Source of the DNA: Paratinospora sagittata
Taxonomy: Eukaryota > Streptophyta > Magnoliopsida > Ranunculales > Menispermaceae
Assembly (NCBI GenBank): GCA_035771175.1
Contig: CM069595.1
Coordinates: forward strand, 3,018,094 to 3,082,093
Length of the DNA stretch: 64,000 nt
Reading direction: 5' to 3'
Each line of letters opens with the position of its first letter. Within the stretch, counting starts at the first letter, position 1. Position numbers and translations under genes: made by a program. The notes below the pieces were generated by a model. It saw nothing but the letters and a program-made list of their open reading frames with translations, ran no database searches and was not told the origin of the DNA. Of this stretch, positions 11,847 to 23,100 are shown piece by piece.

Positions 11847-11918
11847 ATGTGGTATGTTCGTAGGTTTAATGAGCAAATTCTTCTCTCTCTGTTGGAAGCC
11901 CTTTGGCGTCAAAGCTGA
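11847..11918 (+). promoter_or_regulatory. Overlapping upstream ORF on the PP2C transcript
   Basis: An ATG at 11847, seven bases before the phosphatase ATG and in another frame, opens a 23-codon ORF (starts [10 protein letters not shown]) that ends in TGA at 11918, inside the phosphatase coding region. If it is in the mRNA, scanning ribosomes meet it first, so it should lower translation from 11854. This is inferred; conservation is not known. Confidence 0.5.
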
Positions 11919-14900
11919 TTCCGGTGGTCACGCCAACGGCGGCGGCGGTGCCGGTGGTGGTGGTGTTGTTGCCGGTGGTGTTGCTCGAGATGGATTGCTG
12001 TGGTGCCGTGACGTTGGCAAGCATGCTTATGGCGATTTCTCGATGGCAGTGGCGCAAGCCAACCAGGTGCTTGAGGATCAGAGCCAGATCGAGTCGGGAC
12101 GGTTCGGCACGTTTGTTGGTGTGTATGATGGCCATGGAGGACCCGAGGCTGCTCGTTTCGTCTGCGACAACTTGTTCCGTCATTTTCAACGTACGTGTGT
12201 GTTCTTCTTGTGATTGGGGGATTATAGCATTGTTTTCAATCTGATTTCTTCTTAGTTCTCGTGTTTAGCTGACCTGGAAATAAATTATAGTCCTAGTTGT
12301 ATTTTGTGAATCGGTAATTGATTATATGAGTTTTCTTGATTCGCATATTTTTTTAATCGGGGATTGAATAGTAATTAGGACTGAATTCTGTAGGTTTTTT
12401 TTAGCTCAATTTGGTATTTTGCAACATCTGATGATTCAGTTTCAATGAATCACGCTGAAGTTTATTAAATTGGCGAATGATAACTATGCCATTTCTGATT
12501 GTTTTCTTGAGGGAAATTTGGTGAGATTGATATATTTGTATTTTGATGGACTTGATTTTCATTCAGTCTTGGAGCATTAAAATTTGTTGACTAAAACTGC
12601 CTTTGTTCATCTTGCTTGTCAGAAAAAGAAGAGCTGAACTGGAAGGGAGGTTGATGGTGAATTAAACTTGTAGTCAAGCCCTCTTTCCTTTTGTTTTTTT
12701 TCTCCCTCAAGTTCTTGCTGAATGGTTTTACAAATAATGCTGGCCCTCCTCACGGTTGGAGTTAAAACTCATTTTAGGTTGTGTGTGTGCGCCCTTTCAT
12801 GTTACTGTGTAGTGGGAAACATCTCTGCTACCTATGTTGTTGATGGGCTTAGATCGTAACTAGCATTGATATTGAACACTATAGTTAATTATGATGCAGC
12901 ATTTTGTGATTTCAGTAACAACTTTTGATTTGGAGTCTTTTAGTCCAATATTAAAGAGGGAACTTGCTTGTTTTTTAAAGTTTTGGGGGATTATTTATCA
13001 ACAGGGATTTCAGCAGAGTCCCATGGTGTGACATCTGAAACTATCCGGAGTGCCTTCCTACAAACAGAGGAAGACTTTACTTCCCTTGTTTCTGAGCTGT
13101 GGAATACCCGACCACAACTAGCCACTGTTGGATCATGCTGTCTTGTTGGAGTGATCAGTCAAAAAACCCTTTATGTAGCAAATGTTGGAGATTCACGAGC
13201 TGTACTAGGTAAAAAAGTTGGTAACACAGGAGAAATAGCTGCCATACAATTATCAACTGAGCATAATGCTAACATGGAGGCTGTGAGGCAGGAGCTCAAA
13301 GAATTACACCCAAACGACCCTCAAATAGTCGTCCTCAAACATGGAGTTTGGAGAGTAAAAGGCATTATTCAGGTCAACTTACACTCTGCTTCCTGAGGTT
13401 TCATTTTTTTATTATTATTATCTTATGTGCTTAATTTCTGTAATTGCTGGAGGTTTTTATTTGGTTTCATCCAGTCTGCAATGATAGATGCCTATTGTTT
13501 GACATAGTTGTCCATTGAAATGCTTTCAATTGTACTTATGGGCACCTATAAAGGAAAATCTGTTAGGGATCCTGCTGCATGTCAACCTTTTGTTTCCCTT
13601 GAATCATTGAATTGTGTCATTACATTTCATCACAAGTCATAAAAGAAAGAACATAGCATTTCTTTCTTTTTTTTTTAAATTTCCATGGTGTATGTCATTA
13701 AATCATTACAATCCAATTGAAGATAGTTTAATCATTGCTTCCGTCATTTTCCACAAGCTTTTTTAAACTTTATTGGGTTTCCCTAGGATTCTGCAATGTT
13801 TTGATTATTCTTGAACGTATTGACGATTTAATTTAATTGTATGCGTGCTGCTGCTTATTTTCCATAGTCTAGTTTTATTTATATTATTTTTAAAACTTTT
13901 GATCCATTTCTACAACTTAGATTAAAGCGAAATGGCCATATTTGATTTGCAACACAGTTTATGATTTAACAACCCTAATCCATTTTTAAGCTGGTTAGTA
14001 GTTGAAAAGTAACAAATCATTAGTTAGATTATGAATAGTTGATAGGAGTGCCGTCCAAAAATTTAAACATCCAGTAGTATAGTATATTGCTGTCTAATTA
14101 TGTTCTTATAATGGTCATTAACTTAGATAATGTATCAATCTATATTTAATCAACATACATAAGATGTCTTGGAACTTCACTCCTGTTGAATTGCAATCCT
14201 GAATAACATATTTAAAGTAATATGTTCTTTCATCGACCTAATATCAATTTGGACACAACTTTGCCGTAAAAGATTTTTTTTCCTCTTCCCCAAAATTTTC
14301 TTTGCTACAGTATTCTATTCTACACATCAGTTTTAAGATGTTGTGTGAACCTTACCATTTCCTGCAAAATGATAATTGTGCCATCTACACCATTACTTTT
14401 TTGGATGCAGGTTTCTAGATCTATAGGTGACATATACATGAAACATGCCCAATATAACAGGGAACCAATCAATGCGAAATTTCGACTTCCTGAGCCAATG
14501 GACATGCCCTATTTGACTGCCAATCCTTCAGTAGTCTCTCTTCCTCTTGATCCAAATGATTCTTTTCTCATATTTGCTTCAGACGGTCTATGGGAACAGT
14601 TGAGCAATGAAAAAGCTGTGGAAATTGTGCATAAACATCCGCATGCAGTAAGATTTTGCATTTTTATGAAATTAGCTCCTGCATTGAAATACTATTACTG
14701 TTTGTTTGTGTTGTCTTACATATGTTTAATGTTATGCTCTATGTTATGTGCTACATCTTTTATTGTTTTCCACTCTGATTCCATAATTGTGTTCTTGTGA
14801 AAGTTCTCTGGAGAATTTTTTGCAACATTCTAGTTAAAGAGCTCAATACTTTTCTCTTGAGTTTCATGTGTAGCATTGGATGATAATGGTATTTGTTGGA

Positions 14901-16166
14901 TATCTGCATGTTGTTATTTGTTAAGGAGGTTCCTTGAAACACTAGTAAAAAATATTCTGTTCTGTAGCTATGTAAATAGAGAATTATTTCCCTTCATTTA
15001 AGTTTCTTTCTAATTTGCTGTTTGGAAATTATGTTTCAGTAAGATTCTGTCTAATTGATTTTTGTGATATTTAGACCTAAGACAAATGCCTGTTTACTGA
15101 TTTTTTCTTTCTACAGCTTTGCTGTTTGAAACTTAAGTAAGATTCTGTGCATGTTATTTGATATTCAAGGAAACTTAATTCTTCATTTGATATTCAAGGA
15201 ATATCTCTTGATAGGAGTTCAGAGTGGTCCTTTAGGTGTAGTAATCATGTTTGCCGATTTAATTAGAAATTGGAAAAGTGTGTGCAAAATGATTAAAAGT
15301 AGATATGGGCTTCTAGACAATAATTTGGATGTGAGACTTAAAGCCAAATCAACCTTTAGAAGTCCCTGGAAGCATCTCATCGATCCATCAAACTTTTCAA
15401 GGCAAATCTTCTTCAAAATCTGGGACGGGAGTTTTATCAAATTTTGGCTGAATGTGACATTGGATATTCCCTGTTTATTGAAGTTGATATTACATTGGTT
15501 ATTCCCCTTTTGCTTATTCCTCCTCTCAATTAATAACTCTGTGAGGGCATGGCAATAATAAAAGATCAATCTTTGTAGTCTTATTTGTAATATCAATAAA
15601 GGTGGAGGAATGTGCGTAGCAGTTAGATTGCTTGAAGGAGAATGGTTGCAGCATTTATAGTTATAGGGGTTCATCTTAAATCTATATATGCATAAATGAG
15701 CCCTAGAAGCTCCTAGCCAGGGGGAAACCTTGGGAGAAACACAACCATCGGCTTTCTGTGATATTTGACTTTGTTTCAGTTTTGATGCAGAATCTCTGAT
15801 CATAATTTAAGTTCTCCAAGGAGTTGTGGTTGTATTACATATTCTCTTTTGATATATTTCTTCATCGACGTAGATTCTGTCTTTATATTCCGTAGTTGTT
15901 AGACCACCACAGGCATCCCTAACCCATCGAGCTTGCAAATTGTGTTGTTGCAGGGAAGTGCCAAAAGGCTTATAAAGGCTGCTCTTCACGAAGCAGCTAG
16001 AAAACGAGAAATGAGATATGAAGATCTTAGAAAAATCGACAAGAAGGTTAGACGTCACTTCCATGATGACATAACTGTCATTATTTTGTTCTTAAATCAT
16101 GACCTTATCTCCCGAGGCTCGGTGCAAGTGCCTCCTCTATCCCTCCGAAGTGCTCTGGAGCACTGA
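11854..16166 (+). CDS. Probable protein phosphatase 2C, clade D (4 exons)
   Basis: PP2C enzymes are Mg/Mn-dependent Ser/Thr phosphatases; clade D members act at the plasma membrane on H+-ATPase and auxin growth control. Model: 11854-12190, 13005-13372, 14411-14647, 15954-16166, 384 residues. Junctions keep frame ([34 protein letters not shown]). Motifs are [16 protein letters not shown] (metal-binding Asp92), [49 protein letters not shown] and [11 protein letters not shown]. The N-terminus ([15 protein letters not shown]) has the LM...CW.P pattern of clade D, which supports the start at 11854. A Gly-rich stretch at residues 24-42 is a likely lineage-specific expansion. Introns 2 and 3 are long (1.04 and 1.3 kb) with no coding content recognised. 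Confidence 0.95.
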
Positions 16167-17143
16167 AAACTTTTGACACCCTCTACAGTTGATTTTGCCT
16201 ACCAAGTGGAGAACCATATTTATGTTTCGCTTGAGTTATTGCAGTGATGGGTTGCTGGAAAGCAGGCTACATTTAACTAACTATATGCTACGTAATCTCA
16301 AAAAGTTGTTTGACTTATACTGAACTAGAAGAGACATTGAATCTTCGACTTCGAAATTGTATCATTCAATTGTGATTCATCTACATAAAGAAATGATGGT
16401 ATGTTCTTCCAAGAATCCTAATGTAACCTTGTTTGAGTTGTTTCACCATTGCAATTACTTTTTGTTTCCTAATGCCATCCTGAAGAGAGGTAACCTTGCA
16501 AAAGATCCATGGGCTGAGCATCATTTGGCATTGAATTATGTACATTTTAAGTGATATCACATGATGTGAGAATGTAAAATGAATGGATCAATTCACTTTT
16601 AAATAATTATTAAGTTAAACAAAAAAATAGTTTTTAATATAAAATATGTTTTTTAACAAAATATATATATATTAAAAAAAATGTCTTTTTTCTTTCTTTG
16701 AGAAGTATAATTTGCTATTGAAGTAAGATTGGCATGCTTTATATGTTCAAAGACACAAGTTTAAACTATCTTGAAACTCAAAAAGAAATTTCTTTATATA
16801 TTATTATTAAATTAGCTCATCTAACAATAGCTATTGCAAACAAAAAGTTTTACTAGCTTATTCCAATTTAATAATTTCGTATAAGATTAATTTTCTTAAT
16901 TCACGAATAGACTTGCATTCGCAACCAAACATACGTACTCTTACCGTAGTAGTTCTACAAAATTGGCTGCATAATCTCCCGAACTCGGCGAACTGTCCCC
17001 ATTCGTTCGAAGCTTTCGTACTTCAACAGTCATGGCGGATTCTCCCTTAGCTTAACCGAATTTAGTGTTCATGTTACTTCTCTTCAAGCTCTGAAAGCAA
17101 ATAAACTGGCAAGATTGAGTTTTCTTAATACCTAAACACAGCA
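16167..17143. other. Intergenic between PP2C and the SPOT1-like gene
   Basis: PP2C 3' UTR, then AT-rich DNA. Nothing further recognised; no strong TATA box before 17144. Confidence 0.4.
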
Positions 17144-20100
17144 ATGAAACCCTCTTTTGACTTGCTTCTATTTATCTTCTCTTTCTCTGTCTTCTCTCTT
17201 CTTCTTCCTCAATCTGATTCGGCGCCTCAAGCTTTCAGAAGAGATCCAGGACATCCACAGTGGCATCATGGAGCCTTTCATGACGTCAAAGACAGCGTTC
17301 GCTCTGATCTGCGAAGGATGCTCCATACTCGCGCCGAGGTAAGTGATTTCTCGTTTACCTCCGTTCAATTTCAATTGATTTCTTGCTTAATTGAACCAAA
17401 TGAAGACTGATAGAACTTGAAATGTCGAAACTTGTCGCTTCATTCCGCGGTTCTGAGGAAAAAAAAGACGATTTGGTTTATAGTTTCAGTGATTTTTTTA
17501 AAAGAAGTTTTTTTTGTGTATCGATTCATGTGAAGACACGGTTGTCTTGCAGGTTCCGTTTCAAGTTCCGCTTGAAATTAATGTGATCCTGGTCGGTCTC
17601 AATGGTGATGGAGCCTACAGATGGACGATGGATTCGCACAAATTGGAGACATTTCTGAAAACTAACTTTCCAACACATAGGCCGGCGTGCATGGAGACAG
17701 GAAATCCTCTTGATATCGAACATCATTTCGTCTATAACGCATTTCCTGTGAGCTTTTCTCAAAAACTATTTGTCGCATTGATTTCTTGTTTAGCTTGCTT
17801 GTTTTCACTTGGATAGTTCATGTTAGCATTTTCATTGTTGCAGTTAGTTATTTTAAAAAAAAATTATTCACAATTTGATTAATGGGAAAACAATTGGAAT
17901 CCTTAATAGAAATCCTAATACTTGTAAATCTCATAATGAATCTTAAAAAAGTAGTGGAATATATTGATCATGATTTGAGTTTAACAATTCATAAAGTTTT
18001 TATATCAAGTGAAAAAAGATATTTTGTATATCTTGGATTTATTATGTCGCAATTTTTAAATTAATTTTCTTATATTTGTCATTACAATTTAGATAACATA
18101 TTCATTTCATCCCAACTCAACTCAACTAAGTCTTTTTCCCAACTACATGGGGTTGACTACATGAGTCAGCTTCTCCCACTCCGCTTTGACACCATATTTG
18201 TCCTTCGTGTAATCTGATTTAATAGATTTCAGTTGTAGTTGATTTGATAGAATTTTATGCTAGCTTTAGCGCCTAATTCAATCCTCTTATTAAGATTATG
18301 AAAATATACTCAACACAGATGGAGTTAATATAGAGAACATGAAATTATTAAATAGAACTTTTGGACAAGTTCTATGACCATTTAACCTTGATAAAAGTTA
18401 CATAATGAAATAATACTTTTGTAAGGCTGAGTTCTTCAACCAGAAAATTATATCGCAAAAATATTTTATCTTACCAAGACTTAGTACTAGCATTGAAGTG
18501 GATGCATGTTTAGAAGTTACATTAATTAGTCCTGTTAATTATATAATCTTCTTTCTCTATCCTAATTGCAATGTCTACTTTATACTATAGGCTGGGCAAC
18601 CAGAGCTAATAGCACTTGAGAAGTCACTAAAGGAGGCTATGATTTCCGCTGGTACTGCAAGAGAAGTAAGTGCTTTAAATTTGATTAAGTTTCCTTTACT
18701 TTTATTTCTTAAATGTCAAAAGTCTTATATTTCTTCAAATGAACTACTAAATCTTTCTGGCATCTTTAGGATGAATATGGAAGGGAGGTACCGCTTTTTG
18801 AAGTGGAGGCAACTGTTGTTGAGCCAGTATTTCAGCAGTTGTATTCCTTCATATTTGACATGGATCGCGGGGGATTTTCTGCTTCAGAGATGGAGATGGA
18901 AAGACCTGCTCCTACTGCAATTTTTGTTGTCAATTTTGATAAGGTTGGTTTTCCAATTTTCTGCTTTCATTAGCTCTTTCTTTTATATCTTAGTATTTAT
19001 TATTCTAAGCAGGAGACAGTAACCTTGATCCTATTCATATCTCTCCAATTCATACCACCTGAATTGACAAAGATTATAACTTTAAGGTGGTAATAGTTAG
19101 TTGGAATTTTTTTTGATAAGTAAGCAATGTATTAAAGAAAAAGGAGGATTACAATCTATAATATCTGTAGGTTTTTAACTTGATCCACTCTTTCCAAAAC
19201 CCTTTCTCTTGGATGTGGTCACCACTTGAGCTTTAAAATACTAGCTCTCACCCTTCATGTCTCCAATCCTCCTTCGGAAGCTAATGAAGAAAGTTTCTCA
19301 TTGGGGATGCGTATTGCATACATTGTCACTAACCAGAATGTCACTATGAAAATTTTCTAATCAGATCCACATCCAACACGTCTTGTATGATTTGTAAAAC
19401 GCCATCATACCTCAGTTTCTCACTAGCAGTTTTACTTGAGATAAAGGGAAAACCCAAAAAGGCGGGCCTTGATGCAATGTTAAAGGTTGCTCCATTGTGA
19501 CTTGGAGGTTATGGGCTCAAATCAAGAAAAAGCCTAGCTGCAATGTTGAAAAATAAAGCTGCATACTTTGATGTTGACCCAAACCTTGCAATAGAAGGAG
19601 ACTCTTGCATTGCATACGGCATACACTCTTAGGAAGTGAAGACACAAGTTTTTGTGAAAAAGAGATCCCCTGAACTCCAATAATATAAAAATTATTTGAA
19701 GCGTTCGCTAGCATGCACTGTGTGGTCCAGGTCCACCTATAACCTTAAGGGTCTGGGAACTTCATAACTTCCATCACGTTTGTAGATAATCTTTCCATCA
19801 CTTTTCTCATTGAGAATTCTTTATCAACTTTGTGGCTTATTAAAACATTTCTCCCTGGTTCCTCTATCAGGTATAAAAGCTGTTGGATTCCAGCTGATTA
19901 GAAAAGGAATAATCTCCTTTATCCTATTAACGAGCACCTGAGAAATTATTTTGTAGATAGTTAATTGGAATGTTATGTTACTATATCCAATCTTATAATA
20001 GAATCACCATGCTACTGCACAATATTTGTAGCATGCTGTCTCCTTCACCCTAGAAGAACTGCTTTTGTTCACTGGGATTCCCTTTGTTTTGTTTAATACT

Positions 20101-23100
20101 TGTGCAGGTAAGAATGGATCCAAGAAACAAGGAGATTGACTTTGACAGCTTAATGTATGGTAAACTTACTGAGCTTACAGAAGAAGAAATGAAGAAACAG
20201 GAGGGAAACTACATATATCGTTATAGATATAATGGAGGTGGAGCATCTCAAGTTTGGTTGGGATCTGGCAGGTATTTGGAATTTGTTAGATCAGTCAGGT
20301 TATGTTAAATTGATAGTGCATCTTGCTTCTTCCTACTAATGAGCAGATAGAAGAATTTAGTTGGAAACTACTATGTTTCACTTAATTCTGTATCTTATTA
20401 TTCATTCAAAAATTTCTGTCATGTCCTTGTAGAATTCTCTAAAATCTGAAGTACTGTGAATCATCACATTGCAGTTCTAGTTGTTTCAGATTTAAGGAGC
20501 CTGCTGTGGAGGGTGCACGATTGAAAAAAAGAAATTACTTCTTATTTCCAAACCTATCTTTGTTTGTTGTACAATGTATATATTCAGTCATAGTCGATCA
20601 TGTCTTCTGCTAATGGAGAAGAGAAAACATCAAATATGTCATGTTAGAGGCAGCACTTCTTTTTCTGATTATTTTATTGTTTGTAGCATTTTCTTTTCTA
20701 TTTTGGTCTGACCCTTGGTCTGACCCTTGGTCTGCACTATCCAGATTTGCCGTCATTGACCTATCTGCTGGCCCTTGCATATATGGAAAGATAGAAACTG
20801 AGGAAGGAAGTATTAGTTATCGATCAATCCCTCGACTGTTCAATTTAATCTTCCCTGGAGGTTCAATGGCTACTAGTACACAAGCTGCTCAGAATATTTT
20901 TGTGGGACAGCTATCAGCTCTTATTTCAACCACTATCGAGCATGTTATAGCTTCAGATGTCAGGTATCTTGTTATCTATCTTCAGGCAGAATGATCATGT
21001 ATACTTTACATTCATAATTGTCAAGACTTTGTTGATAGTTTTCCACTTAAGAAGGATTTTTCAAATAGAGAATCTGCCAACATGTTTATATGGTAGAGTG
21101 AGCAAAAGAATTGCTTTAAGTAAGATATTTTTCCCCTTATATAGGCAAGAAGAACAGGAGTAATGATAAGCTCTATTGATTTGCAGCACATGGACTTGAT
21201 CTTTAAGCATGAAAATACTTTTTACCTTCTTGAAAGGAACAATCATGTCATAGACCATTCAGTTCACATTATCATTTATCGTAGGAGACAGAATGTGGTC
21301 TCATTATAAATCTACTTTGGATACTACTTATTCACAAACAGGAGCTTGTTTGGCTTGTTATGAACTTATGTTATCATTCATTGCAGTTGCCCTTGGCTTT
21401 ATGCTAGATTCCCTGTTGGCTGTCTTATTTTTTCCTGTTTGTGACTTTGTGTTCGTGGGGAGTGGTTGAGCTTTGTGTTCTTGCATGCTCATCTGTTGAT
21501 AAAGAAAATGGTTCAACTCCACTCATTTTTTCACTTGCTATCCTCACTTCATAATTCATATGCATGATTCACATTTTATGAGCAATACCAATGTTCTCAT
21601 GCAAGCACAAGTGGAGGTTTTCTCTATAAGTAATGTTAGAAGATAGGTTAGTTCTGGATTTTGCTACGCCTTTTTTTTTCATTTTTTTTTATTGGACTAT
21701 AAGAATTTTGAATGTTATATATATATATTGAAAATTATTGAAGATGTAGTTTCTGTATCCTTTTTGGTATTCATTCCCAAGATACTTTTTCTGGCATCAT
21801 TACCATTTTGTTTTTTGTCCTCAGGTTTGAAACCGTTGATCTGGCCACAAGGTTGCTTATACCAATCATTGTCCTACGAAATCATAATCGCTACAATATC
21901 ATGGAACGAGGGAATAATTACAGTATAAATATTCAGAAGATTGAATCTGAGGTCAGCTTCCTCCTCCTGAGCAGCATCTGTGTATTTTCATTGGGAAAAG
22001 GTTGTAGGAGAAACAAAGATTAGATTTCTGGAAGGAAGCTAATTCTTCCAGAAAAAACTTCCTTCAAGGTTTCTAATTCTTTAGCTGTTGGGAAATCTTG
22101 TCTAAATAAAATGGAAGCTGGTTTTCCCAGATATAACTTCCTTCAACTTCAAGGTTTCTGATTCTTTAGCTGTGGTGAAATCATGAAACCTTGTCTTTTA
22201 TAAATAACATGTTTTTATCCACTGGATTAGCAGGCTAGTAAATTTTTGTTTTTTGGAAATGCAGTGCAAATGTTTGATCCACTACTTCTCAAAATGACAA
22301 TAGAGAACCTTCCAAAACTATTCTCATATTTTTAAGTGATAAGACATTGGTTGTAGAGAATTCTGGCAGGAATTGCAGTTGTGGGGTATTTGGCCAGTTG
22401 GATTGTTTCAGAGGAAAATTGTTGTGAATTTATGGTTAAACCTGAAAAGTACCACACCTTCTGTTTTTCTCGATTTTAGGTGAAGAAGATGGTTCCAGCT
22501 AGGCAGCAAGTGGTGATTATTGGAGGTTCATATGCATTGCACCGTCATGAAAAGTTGGCAATTGCGGTTTCAAAGGCAATGCGTGGTCATTCACTACAAG
22601 AAACAAAGCAGGATGGACGATTCCATGTTCACACCAAGACATATTTGGATGCTGCTATTCTAAAAGAAGTGTGTTCTTGCTCTAACTATTTTCTTTCTTC
22701 TGAACTTGTTTCATCTTTCATTGATTTCCCTTTTTGAATTATGAGATATACTCATCTTGCTATTTTGTATCACATGATTGCACTAGGCAATTAACCACAT
22801 ACGGAAGTATATCCTTGGTGTGCAAGTGATAAATCTATTCTATCTTTTAGATTGCATGTAACAATCATTCAAGTTATGCTAGCAAAGGATTTGAATTCCA
22901 TTCAGGAATTAAAAATCTGAGGCATATACCATGTCTTGCTTTGTGCTATTTGATTCTTAAACTCCTTGGATCACTGTTTCACTGTTTCCTTTCTACTGGA
23001 CTTCTACACCATGGTGAATGTTTCTAATCCCAATCAAGTTATACAGTACATTTGGTTCAATTCCATGTTTCAGTAGCCAACCGATGATTTATATTTCTAT

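Noticed and set aside
15151..15803. Frames of 135 and 194 codons in PP2C intron 3
   Set aside because: They overlap on opposite strands, have no recognisable domain, and lie between two exons with perfect frame continuity.
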